From NCBI RefSeq assembly GCF_934525195.1, contig NZ_CAKSZA010000001.1, positions 124,001-188,000 on the forward strand: a stretch of DNA of 64,000 nucleotides. The letters are read 5' to 3'. Below are positions 43,947-51,458 of the stretch, piece by piece (position 1 is the first letter of the stretch; every line of letters starts with the position of its first letter). The position numbers and the translations under genes are program-made. The notes under the pieces were generated by a model. That model had not been told where the DNA came from. It was given only the letters and a program-made list of their open reading frames with translations, and made no database searches. This DNA comes from an uncultured Eubacterium sp. Its GTDB lineage: Bacteria; Bacillota; Clostridia; Oscillospirales; Acutalibacteraceae.

Positions 43947-43981
43947 AAGCAGTAGCTACAACGATTGTAACTACTGCTTTT
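43947..43981. terminator. Bidirectional terminator between pdxK and GH2
   Basis: AAGCAGTAG and CTACTGCTT form an outer stem with inner TACAA/TTGTA, ending in T's on the plus strand. Confidence 0.8.
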
Positions 43982-43983
43982 TA

Positions 43984-46509
43984 TTATAACTTTTCGTCTT
44001 TTGGAACTTTGCCGTGATGAATTGCATTGCCGATGTTAACCGGTGAAAAATACAACTTGGCACGCTTGACAAAAGAATTAATCTTGCTGCGATTAAACTC
44101 AATATCCGTCAAGCTGTAAACAACTATGTTTTCCGCAACTTCTTTGGCGGTAACGCTGTCGTCAAGTTTCATAGTGATAACTTTTTCTTCGTTTGGCAAC
44201 AAATCAAAGAAATTATCGGAAAACGGCAGGTGAGTTGCCGAACATTCTGCCTTTACAAGACGGGCAAACTTATCTGTCTTGATATGAAGTTCAACGCTGT
44301 CATTTTTGACATAGATCTTTGTGTTAAGCTTTGCTTTTGGCAAATTGAGATGTTTTTCATTATCAAACAAACACGTTTTCTTTGCAATGATTTTTCCGTT
44401 TTGTTTTATGCTTGCAACTATGCCGGTTGTCTTTTTGTCATAATCGTTGAGCCACGAAACAGGAATATCAAATGACGCTCTTGTTTCAACGGTTACATCG
44501 TACGACTTTGTTTCGATTATACCCTTTTCAAAATCAAAAAGCGAATATTCAAGTTCAACCTCTTGCGGAGTCAGCTTGTCATTGAGGACAAACACTTTGA
44601 TGTATTCTTTGGTATCTTCAAACGACACGGTGAGAGGTGCATTAAAATGCTTTGCACCATATTGAAGTGCCTTATAATTGCCGTAATAATCTATACTCGA
44701 CCACGAGCAAACGCCCCAACAATCATTGAACTGCCAATACATTGAGCCGTTGCATCTGCCTTTATTTCTACGCCAATGTTCGGTTGCGTCCCTGATACAT
44801 TCAAGCTGTGTGACCTGCGAAAGATAAACATAATCTCTGAAATGAACAGGCAAATCAAAGCGACCTGCGATATAATACACCATTTTGTCGTTGCCGTTCA
44901 TACACTTTTGGTGAGAGAGAAAAACAGGGCTGTTAAGGTCATAGTCGGTTTTATCGGCGAAAATGCGAATACTGTTCATATCAGGCAGAGATTCAAAGCC
45001 GAATTCACTGCAAAAGCGGGTCATTCGCTTTCTGTAATACTTCATAGGCTTCAAGCCGTGCCAAACGCCCCACAAATGAGTGTCGCCGATATTGTCGGCA
45101 TACACGCCCTCGTTGTGTGCTTTGCCGATTGGAGAGCCTTGTGTGTACGGTGTTTGGGTGTCGTATTTTCTGATTTCAGGTTCAAGGATTTGCCAAAAGA
45201 ACTTTTCTGTCCAAAGAATATATTTTGGCATATTGACCCAAGCCATATGCATATCCTCAATTTCGTTGTTTCCGCACCAAAGTGCAAGCGACGGATGAGA
45301 GGAAATACGTTTTACATTATATTCAATCTCTTTTTTTACATTTTGGAGGAAGTCATCATTGAAGAAAGGATAAGCCTGACAAGCAAACATAAAGTCCTGC
45401 CAAACAAGAATTCCTCGCCTGTCGCACTCATCATAAAGAGCGTCGCTGCCGTAATATCCGCCGCCCCAAATACGGAGCACATTCATATTTGAAAACTGAA
45501 AAGCATCAAGCAGATAATTAAGTTCCTTTTTGCCAAAACGGGTTATGAAACTGTCCGGCGGAATATAGTTTGCACCTTTGGCAAAGATAGGCACATCATT
45601 AATCTTGAACTGAAAGTTTTTGCCATAGCCGTCAAGTTCCCTGTTAAGTTCTATTTTGCGAATACCGATTTTCTTTGAACATTCGTCAACCACGCATCCG
45701 TCGCAAAGCAATTCGGCAGTTACGGTATAGAGTGGTTGTTCCGATTTTTCGGACAAATCATAAGTCCACCAAAGTTCGGGATTTTCAATTTCAAAATGAG
45801 CAGAGTTGCCATCTGAAATGAGAACTTCCCCGCTCGGTGAAGTGAGAATAATTCTACATTCGCAATCTTTATATGAGGTGTAATCGATTTTTGCATCAAC
45901 GGTTGCATCGGTTATATTGCAAACTTGAGAAACGGAAAAATCGTCTATTCTGCCCTCGTTGACAAATTCAAGATAAATATCATCCGAAATACCGCTGCAC
46001 GGAAGCACAGGACCCCAGTCCCAACCAAAGTGACATTGAGGCTTGCGGATATGAACAATGCCGTTTTGACCGTTTGAATTCATAGGAGTCATGCAAGCCT
46101 TGTATTTATCCTTGACCCAATTGACGGGAGAATGGAAATAAATCAAAAGTTCATTTTCGCCGTCAACAAGAAATTCTTTTACATCAAATTCAAATTTGAC
46201 AAAGCAATTATCAGACGAAGCAACAAATTTGCCATTGACGAAAATATCGCAAATAGTGTCAAGCATATTAGCACACAGCAAAACTCTGTTTGCAGAAAAT
46301 TCTCCGCTTGAAACATCAAATGTGCGTTTATATTCAAAGTCAGCTTTGCCGACCCATTCGACATCTTTTTCGTTAAGTTTTAAAAACGGGTCGTCAATCA
46401 CGCCGTTTGCCATCAAATCAAGAAAATTACAACCCGGAACGGTTGCTTTTGACCAGTGATTTTCCGTGCTTTGCTTAAAAAGCCAAGCACCGTTGAGCAT
46501 TTTTTTCAT
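43984..46509 (-). CDS. Beta-mannosidase, GH2
   Basis: This 841-residue protein has the GH2 layout: N-terminal jelly-roll (residues about 1-180 with VPGCNFLDLMANGVIDDPF), an immunoglobulin-like domain, a TIM barrel with acid/base E416 in WCGNNEIED and nucleophile E502 in RFCSEFGFES, and C-terminal beta domains. The WDWGP and NEIE motifs are typical of beta-mannosidases. No signal peptide is present, so it acts in the cytoplasm on imported manno-oligosaccharides or the core Man-GlcNAc of N-glycans. It has a consensus promoter at 46540-46568 and AGAGGGAG before ATG 46509. Confidence 0.92.
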   Translation of the reverse strand: MKKMLNGAWLFKQSTENHWSKATVPGCNFLDLMANGVIDDPFLKLNEKDVEWVGKADFEYKRTFDVSSGEFSANRVLLCANMLDTICDIFVNGKFVASSDNCFVKFEFDVKEFLVDGENELLIYFHSPVNWVKDKYKACMTPMNSNGQNGIVHIRKPQCHFGWDWGPVLPCSGISDDIYLEFVNEGRIDDFSVSQVCNITDATVDAKIDYTSYKDCECRIILTSPSGEVLISDGNSAHFEIENPELWWTYDLSEKSEQPLYTVTAELLCDGCVVDECSKKIGIRKIELNRELDGYGKNFQFKINDVPIFAKGANYIPPDSFITRFGKKELNYLLDAFQFSNMNVLRIWGGGYYGSDALYDECDRRGILVWQDFMFACQAYPFFNDDFLQNVKKEIEYNVKRISSHPSLALWCGNNEIEDMHMAWVNMPKYILWTEKFFWQILEPEIRKYDTQTPYTQGSPIGKAHNEGVYADNIGDTHLWGVWHGLKPMKYYRKRMTRFCSEFGFESLPDMNSIRIFADKTDYDLNSPVFLSHQKCMNGNDKMVYYIAGRFDLPVHFRDYVYLSQVTQLECIRDATEHWRRNKGRCNGSMYWQFNDCWGVCSWSSIDYYGNYKALQYGAKHFNAPLTVSFEDTKEYIKVFVLNDKLTPQEVELEYSLFDFEKGIIETKSYDVTVETRASFDIPVSWLNDYDKKTTGIVASIKQNGKIIAKKTCLFDNEKHLNLPKAKLNTKIYVKNDSVELHIKTDKFARLVKAECSATHLPFSDNFFDLLPNEEKVITMKLDDSVTAKEVAENIVVYSLTDIEFNRSKINSFVKRAKLYFSPVNIGNAIHHGKVPKDEKL

Positions 46510-46539
46510 AATAAACTCCCTCTAAAAAGTATCAAATAA

Positions 46540-46568
46540 ATTATATATTACGCATTTTATTTTGTCAA
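46540..46568 (-). promoter_or_regulatory. Promoter of the GH2 gene
   Basis: TTGACA (46563-46568) and TATAAT (46540-46545) on the minus strand are both consensus with 17 bp between. It is back-to-back with the ThrE promoter, and the two -35 regions form the inverted repeat TTTGTCAAT/ATTGACAAA. Confidence 0.85.
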
Positions 46569-46588
46569 TTAAATATACGCAATATGTA

Positions 46589-46616
46589 TTGACAAAATCG
46601 TGGGTAAACTTATAAT
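46589..46616 (+). promoter_or_regulatory. Promoter of the ThrE-like pair
   Basis: TTGACA (46589-46594) and TATAAT (46611-46616) are consensus with 16 bp between them. Confidence 0.85.
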
Positions 46617-46637
46617 AAAAATAAGAGAGGTAAAAAT

Positions 46638-47402
46638 ATGACGGATAGACAATGTGATTTGTTCCTTGAATGTTTGCTTGACTTTGGCAGTCAATATGTT
46701 TCTACCGGAACGCAGGTAAAACGAGTTGAGGATTCATTGATAAAAATATGCAAGGTTTACGGCTTTGAGCATACAGAAATTTATGCTGTTACAAGCCTGA
46801 TTGTTGCAACAATAAAAAACGATGACGGCAAGCATTTTACACAAAGTGTGCGTGTTACAAAAAGCGGAACAGACCTCGGCAGAAGCGAAGAATTGAACAA
46901 TCTTTTCAAATTCATTTGCGAGAAGAAGCCGAGCGTTGAAGAACTCAGCGATTTGATTAAACGCCCAAAAAAGGCAAAGCACAAGCCGTTTATCAAATGC
47001 ATCGGATATGCGGTTGCGGCAGGCAGTTTTGCTGTGTTTTTCGGCGGTGAAATATATGACGGACTTGCTGCGGCGGTTATCGGTTTGTTCATCTACTTTA
47101 TGGACAATCATTTCAAACTGCGAAACATCAACAACATTGTTTACACCTTTACGGCGAGTTTTTTGGCAGGTTTGCTTGCAATCCTATGCACAAAAATCGG
47201 ATTGGGACACAATCTTGACAAGGTGATGATTGGCGACATTATGCTGTTCATCCCGGGACTTTTGCTTGTAAACTCCATACAAGAAATGTTCAACAAGGAC
47301 ATTGTTGCGGGTCTTTACAAATTTATTGAAGCATTGCTGACCGCTGCTGCAATTGCGGCAGGATATGCACTTTCTATGATAATGATAGGAGGGTTAAAAT
47401 GA
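46638..47402 (+). CDS. Threonine/serine exporter, large ThrE-like subunit
   Basis: This 254-residue protein has a soluble N-terminal half (residues about 1-110) and five hydrophobic segments after it, matching the N-terminal ThrE part (DUF1212) of the threonine/serine exporter, here encoded separately. Features include EDSLIKICKVYGFEHTEIYAV and the GDIMLFIPGLLLVNS membrane motif. It should export small neutral amino acids together with the next gene, whose start overlaps its stop by 4 bp (ATGA). An AGAGAGG site precedes ATG 46638. Confidence 0.88.
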   Translation: MTDRQCDLFLECLLDFGSQYVSTGTQVKRVEDSLIKICKVYGFEHTEIYAVTSLIVATIKNDDGKHFTQSVRVTKSGTDLGRSEELNNLFKFICEKKPSVEELSDLIKRPKKAKHKPFIKCIGYAVAAGSFAVFFGGEIYDGLAAAVIGLFIYFMDNHFKLRNINNIVYTFTASFLAGLLAILCTKIGLGHNLDKVMIGDIMLFIPGLLLVNSIQEMFNKDIVAGLYKFIEALLTAAAIAAGYALSMIMIGGLK

Positions 47403-47860
47403 GCAGAACTATACTCCAAATTATCACAGCCACAACAGGTGCTCTGGGATTTTCAATTTTTTTCAGAGTAAGCGAAAAAAATGTAATTGCATCTACAATC
47501 GGCGGAGGTCTTGGCTGGGCACTCTATTTGCTGATTTTCCACTTAACCGACAATATGCTTATATCGAACTTTGCGGCGGCTCTGTTTGTTTATCTTTACA
47601 GCCAAGCTATGGGCGCAATGCTTAAAGCTCCGTCAAATGTTTATCTTGTGCCGGGCACAATTCCGCTTATCCCGGGAGGTGCGCTGTACTACACGATGAA
47701 AGGACTTTTGGATAGTGACAAGGTTGTATTTTGGAGCAATCTCAAATCGACGGTAATAGTCACTTTCGGTCTTGCCACGGGCATTATTGTAGGCACTGTG
47801 CTGATAACCTATATAAAAAGCATAATCATAAAAAAAGAAAAACTATCAGGCAGTCGATAA
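47399..47860 (+). CDS. Threonine/serine exporter, small ThrE-like subunit
   Basis: This 153-residue protein has about five hydrophobic segments and matches the C-terminal ThrE part (DUF3815), with NVYLVPGTIPLIPGGALYYTM. It should pair with the preceding subunit to form the full ten-helix exporter, as in many Firmicutes where the two halves are separate. The last codons (LSGSR) and stop lie inside a dispersed repeat (47845-47879) that also occurs near 35.5 kb, so the exact C-terminus may have been set by that repeat. Confidence 0.88.
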   Translation: MSRTILQIITATTGALGFSIFFRVSEKNVIASTIGGGLGWALYLLIFHLTDNMLISNFAAALFVYLYSQAMGAMLKAPSNVYLVPGTIPLIPGGALYYTMKGLLDSDKVVFWSNLKSTVIVTFGLATGIIVGTVLITYIKSIIIKKEKLSGSR

Positions 47861-47881
47861 AGCTCCTGAAACACGCCAATA
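47845..47881 (+). repeat. Dispersed repeat overlapping the ThrE small-subunit stop
   Basis: The 27 bases 47853-47879 match exactly, in inverted orientation, bases 35517-35543. The similarity extends a few bases further on both sides with mismatches. The repeat contains the last sense codons and TAA stop of the ThrE small subunit. Confidence 0.85.
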
Positions 47882-47890
47882 TATAAATCG

Positions 47891-47922
47891 AAGACACATT
47901 GTGGATAAATACAATGTGTCTT
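47891..47922 (+). terminator. Terminator after the ThrE pair
   Basis: AAGACACATTGT and ACAATGTGTCTT form a 12-bp perfect stem with a short T-tract. Confidence 0.8.
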
Positions 47923-47960
47923 TAAATTTACTAAATTATACAATATTAAATAAATAATTA

Positions 47961-47989
47961 TTGCAAAAGCGGAGGCAAGAATATATAAT
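47961..47989 (+). promoter_or_regulatory. Promoter of the phosphofructokinase gene
   Basis: TTGCAA (47961-47966) and TATAAT (47984-47989) are separated by 17 bp. Confidence 0.75.
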
Positions 47990-48022
47990 AGGTAGTTGAT
48001 TGAAAAGACAGGAGTAATCTAA

Positions 48023-49270
48023 ATGAACAAAAAAAATATGATAATCGGGCAATCGGGCGGACCGACTGCTGTAATTAATTCCTCGCTTGCAGGTGCTATA
48101 AGTTGTGCCTTTAAGCAGGAAAAAATCGGAACAGTATATGGAATGATTAACGGCATTGAGGGATTTTTCAACGAGCACCTCATCGACCTCAGCTCCGTTT
48201 TTGAAAACAAACCGTATATGATGAACAGCCTCAAACACTCCCCTGCTATGTATCTCGGTTCTTGCAGATACAAGTTGAGCGGTTCGCAGGAAGAATTTGA
48301 AAAAGCATTTGAACTGCTTGAAAAGTACAACATCGGCTACTTTTTCTACATCGGCGGCAACGATTCTATGGACACCGTTAAGCAAATGAGCGAATACGCC
48401 AAGAAAATCAACAGCGATGTCAGATTTGTCGGCATACCAAAAACAATTGACAACGACCTTGTCGGAATTGACCATTCACCGGGATTTGGCAGTGCCGCAA
48501 AATACATTGCGTCTTGCGTAAGAGAAGTTGCATACGACACAACAATTTACAACATCAAAAGTATTCACATCATCGAAACAATGGGCAGAGATGCAGGCTG
48601 GATTGCAGGTTCTGCGGCTCTTGCAAAAGAGGGCACATCACTTGCTCCGCACCTTATTTATTTGCCTGAGGTTGCATTTTCAACCGAACAATTCCTCAAA
48701 GATGTAAACAAAATGCTTGAAAAATACAATTCCGTCATCATCGTTGTAAGCGAGGGCATCCGTGACAAGGACGGCAACTACATCAGTGCTGAAGCTTCAA
48801 ACACAGACAAGTTCGGTCACATTATGCTCAGCGGTGTCGGCGCATACCTAAAGAGCGTTATTGAAAGCGAAATCGGCTGTAAGGTAAGGGCACTTGAACC
48901 GGGAGTTTTGCAAAGAAGTGCGGCTCACATCGCTTCACACACTGATATGAACGAAGCGTTCAGCCTTGGTGAGGTTGCGGTTAAAGCAGCTGTTGACGGT
49001 CAAACAGGTGTGTTCTCAACCATTAAGAGAACAGCCGATTCGCCATACTGCGTTGAATACGGCACAGAAGATGTAAGGGTTGTTGCAAACGCGGTTAAGA
49101 CTGTTCCGAGAGAATGGATAAATGCCGAGGGCAACTATGTTACAGAAGAATTCTTGAACTATGTCAGACCTCTTGTTGTTGGAATTCCGCAAGTTCCATA
49201 CAGAAACGGTTTGCCTGACTACATTGACGTTCGTCACCTAAACACAAAGGAACAAAGATACACAGAATAA
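48023..49270 (+). CDS. 6-phosphofructokinase, pyrophosphate-dependent type
   Basis: This 415-residue PfkA-family enzyme has IGQSGGPTAVINSS at the N-terminus, GGNDSMDT at 111-118, PKTIDND at 139-145 with catalytic Asp, and METMGRDAGW-like (IETMGRDAGW). ATP enzymes have GGDGS and PGTIDND; the extra Asp114 and Lys140 here are the hallmarks of PPi-dependent enzymes. It interconverts fructose 6-phosphate and fructose 1,6-bisphosphate with PPi and is reversible. Asn113 in place of the usual Asp is a further variation. It has its own promoter and an AGGAG site before ATG 48023. Confidence 0.9.
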   Translation: MNKKNMIIGQSGGPTAVINSSLAGAISCAFKQEKIGTVYGMINGIEGFFNEHLIDLSSVFENKPYMMNSLKHSPAMYLGSCRYKLSGSQEEFEKAFELLEKYNIGYFFYIGGNDSMDTVKQMSEYAKKINSDVRFVGIPKTIDNDLVGIDHSPGFGSAAKYIASCVREVAYDTTIYNIKSIHIIETMGRDAGWIAGSAALAKEGTSLAPHLIYLPEVAFSTEQFLKDVNKMLEKYNSVIIVVSEGIRDKDGNYISAEASNTDKFGHIMLSGVGAYLKSVIESEIGCKVRALEPGVLQRSAAHIASHTDMNEAFSLGEVAVKAAVDGQTGVFSTIKRTADSPYCVEYGTEDVRVVANAVKTVPREWINAEGNYVTEEFLNYVRPLVVGIPQVPYRNGLPDYIDVRHLNTKEQRYTE

Positions 49271-49273
49271 CAA

Positions 49274-49309
49274 AAAGCCATTGCAGAAAATCAAATCTGC
49301 AATGGCTTT
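49274..49309. terminator. Bidirectional terminator after the phosphofructokinase gene
   Basis: AAAGCCATTGCAGA and TCTGCAATGGCTTT form a perfect 14-bp stem with an 8-nt loop, serving converging genes. Confidence 0.9.
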
Positions 49310-49311
49310 GT

Positions 49312-49548
49312 TTATTTGTTGTCGTTAGATTTTAAATTGTCAACAAGAGCTTCAATTTCGCCCTTTAGTGACTGAAGAACATCAATGTTCTTTTCAAGTT
49401 CTCGATTTGACTCCTTGAGTTGAACCTCAAGATTAGAATTAATAATAGTGAGTCGCTGACATTCATATTCAGCCTCACTGAGTGCCGCCTTTAATCGAGC
49501 GTTTTCCTTTTTTAATTGTTCAACTTCCTTATTTGGTATCAACGGCAT
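49312..49548 (-). CDS. Small coiled-coil protein
   Basis: This 78-residue protein is almost wholly a predicted coiled coil with heptad leucines and isoleucines (KEVEQLKKENARLKAALSE through LKGEIEALVDNL) and has no signal or membrane segment. I do not recognise a family; resemblance to short division-associated or ZapB-like proteins is only general. AAGGAA lies before ATG 49548. It sits downstream of the PpiC foldase, from which a hairpin at 49572-49597 may partly separate it. Confidence 0.7.
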   Translation of the reverse strand: MPLIPNKEVEQLKKENARLKAALSEAEYECQRLTIINSNLEVQLKESNRELEKNIDVLQSLKGEIEALVDNLKSNDNK

Positions 49549-49571
49549 AACAAATTCCTTATCTAAACAAC

Positions 49572-49597
49572 TAATGGCGAGAAAATTCCCGCCATTA
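49572..49597 (-). terminator. Hairpin between foldase and coiled-coil genes
   Basis: TAATGGCG and CGCCATTA form a stem just after the foldase stop. The following tract is only moderately T-rich, so termination may be partial. Confidence 0.5.
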
Positions 49598-49609
49598 AAT
49601 AATTGTCAA

Positions 49610-51385
49610 TTAAGCATCAATATCTGTATCGATTTCAAAGTAGCGTGAACCGAACCAATTCTTTTTAAGTGTAACAGAATCCTTTTCGTCTTCACTTTCT
49701 TGAGCAGCAAGTTTTTGCTGTGCAATATACTGCCATACAGCCTGGTCATTCTTGCCCTCGAAGTACATAATATGATAGCCGTACTCTGTCTTAACGATTG
49801 CTACATCACCTGCTTTGCGTGATGAATCAAAGCACCAAGCGTTGAATGTAGGAACCATTTGGTTTGGAACAACATTTTCATAAAGTCCGCCCTCGCTTGC
49901 ATTGCCGTCTGATGAATTAGACTTTGCAAGAGTTGCGAATGACTCTGAAGTCTTGTCGCCCTTGTTATACTTTGCAAGTACGCTTTCAGCCTTTTTCTTT
50001 GCTGCTGCCCATTCCTTATCTGTGCATTCTTTTGCAGATTTTGAAGATGAGCTGTCATTGCTTGACTTTGATGATTCAGGAGCAATGAGAATGTGACGAA
50101 CGTTAACAGTCTTTGTCTTAGACATATATGTAGGCTTTACAACATATACAACAGTAGTTGAATCCTGTCTTACATCGCCTGCCTTGCGGTCTGCCGAAAA
50201 GAGCCAATCAAGACCCGGATACTTATCCTTATTATCCTTGTCAGCTGTTGAAATGGCAAGTGAAAGTCCTTCCATTGTCAAACGATTAATATCGTTATAT
50301 GTTGTTTCAACAGGGTCCTTATTTGCCTTTTTGTCAAACTTATCCGATGAGTACTTTGATGCAAGATCGGCAAAGTTTGAACCGTCAGCCTTAAGTGCTT
50401 TCTTGAATGCCTTTGCGTCATCCTCGCTGTCACACTCAAACATCTTGATGTCTACAGACTGAAGTTTTGCTTCGTTCTTTTTCTTATAAGCGTTGAGTTC
50501 CTTGTCTGTATATGTCTTTGTGGTTGAATCTTCCTTATGGCCTGATTCATAATTTTCTGCGATATAAGCAATAGTTGCTTCACGAACGAAAATATCCTTT
50601 GTTACGCCGTGACCCATAGCAGCCTCAATATAACCTGAAACGGTGAAGCCGTACTTATGAGCAGAAGTCTTGTAGTTTTTAAGAGCTTCCTTGAGTTCTT
50701 TCTTTTGGTCGTCTGTAATTTCAGGGTCTTTGCCCTTGTTTTCCTTTACAGCCTTATAGTAGTTCATATATGTATCTTTGATTTTGTCCTCAACCTGCTC
50801 TTGAAGATACTCAAGCCAAGTTTCAGTTTCGCCGTCCTCTGTTCTTGTTTGCTCAGAGAGTTTCTTATCAAAATCAACATTCATATTTGCTTCTTCAAGG
50901 TCGATACCATACTGCTTATATGCACTAACAGTAGACTGAAGGTTGTTGTAGCACATAGCAAAATAGTAGTTATATGTATTAACCTTGATGTTGTGCTTTT
51001 CGCCGTCTGCGTCAGTGAGTGTGTATGCGGTAAAGGTCTTTTGAGGCCAACCGAGAGTTGCTGCCACGCCCTTGCGAACAAAACCTGTTGCAACATAAGT
51101 AAAAAGAAGAGCAATAACAACGATGATTGCAACAACAGCTGTTACAATTTTCTTTGTCTTTGGAGGCATAGGAATTTTTACAGTATCTTCTGTGATGATG
51201 ATGCTGTCACGCTCTTTGATGAGTTCATCTCTCTGCGCACGCAATTTGTTTTTCTTCTTTTGATCAGGCTCGTTAAGGATATCTTTTCTGAGAGTTTCAA
51301 TCTGCTCAGCAAGTGCATCCTTTCTTTCGTAAGCCTTATCATACTTTGCTTCAAGCTTAGCAAGCTTATCTTTATTTTCTGCCAT
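49610..51385 (-). CDS. Membrane-anchored PpiC-type foldase (first of two)
   Basis: This 591-residue protein starts with about 75 residues of charged coiled coil (KLAKLEAKYDKAYERKD...), then one membrane segment near 80-103 (IVTAVVAIIVVIALLFTYV), a helical SurA-like part, and a parvulin PpiC domain in the C-terminal third (VNVRHILIAPES ... FAWCFDSSRKAGDV-type end with TEYGYHIMYF). It is thus anchored by a transmembrane helix with a cytoplasmic coil, not by a lipid as in PrsA. The parvulin domain contains a serine-rich insert (SSNDSSSSKS). It should help fold exported proteins. It has its own promoter at 51420-51448. Confidence 0.85.
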   Translation of the reverse strand: MAENKDKLAKLEAKYDKAYERKDALAEQIETLRKDILNEPDQKKKNKLRAQRDELIKERDSIIITEDTVKIPMPPKTKKIVTAVVAIIVVIALLFTYVATGFVRKGVAATLGWPQKTFTAYTLTDADGEKHNIKVNTYNYYFAMCYNNLQSTVSAYKQYGIDLEEANMNVDFDKKLSEQTRTEDGETETWLEYLQEQVEDKIKDTYMNYYKAVKENKGKDPEITDDQKKELKEALKNYKTSAHKYGFTVSGYIEAAMGHGVTKDIFVREATIAYIAENYESGHKEDSTTKTYTDKELNAYKKKNEAKLQSVDIKMFECDSEDDAKAFKKALKADGSNFADLASKYSSDKFDKKANKDPVETTYNDINRLTMEGLSLAISTADKDNKDKYPGLDWLFSADRKAGDVRQDSTTVVYVVKPTYMSKTKTVNVRHILIAPESSKSSNDSSSSKSAKECTDKEWAAAKKKAESVLAKYNKGDKTSESFATLAKSNSSDGNASEGGLYENVVPNQMVPTFNAWCFDSSRKAGDVAIVKTEYGYHIMYFEGKNDQAVWQYIAQQKLAAQESEDEKDSVTLKKNWFGSRYFEIDTDIDA

Positions 51386-51419
51386 CTGTTTTCATCCTTT
51401 ATGATTTTTTATCAATAGT

Positions 51420-51448
51420 ATTCTACACTATTGTTGAACTTTTTACAA
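51420..51448 (-). promoter_or_regulatory. Promoter of the first foldase gene
   Basis: TTGTAA (51443-51448) and TAGAAT (51420-51425) on the minus strand have a 17-bp spacer. Confidence 0.6.
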
Positions 51449-51458
51449 GTACTATTTT

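Noticed and set aside
50657..51418. A 253-codon plus-strand frame opposite the first foldase gene
   Set aside because: It is antisense to a well-supported PpiC protein; its hydrophobic Cys-rich sequence reflects complementary codon use.
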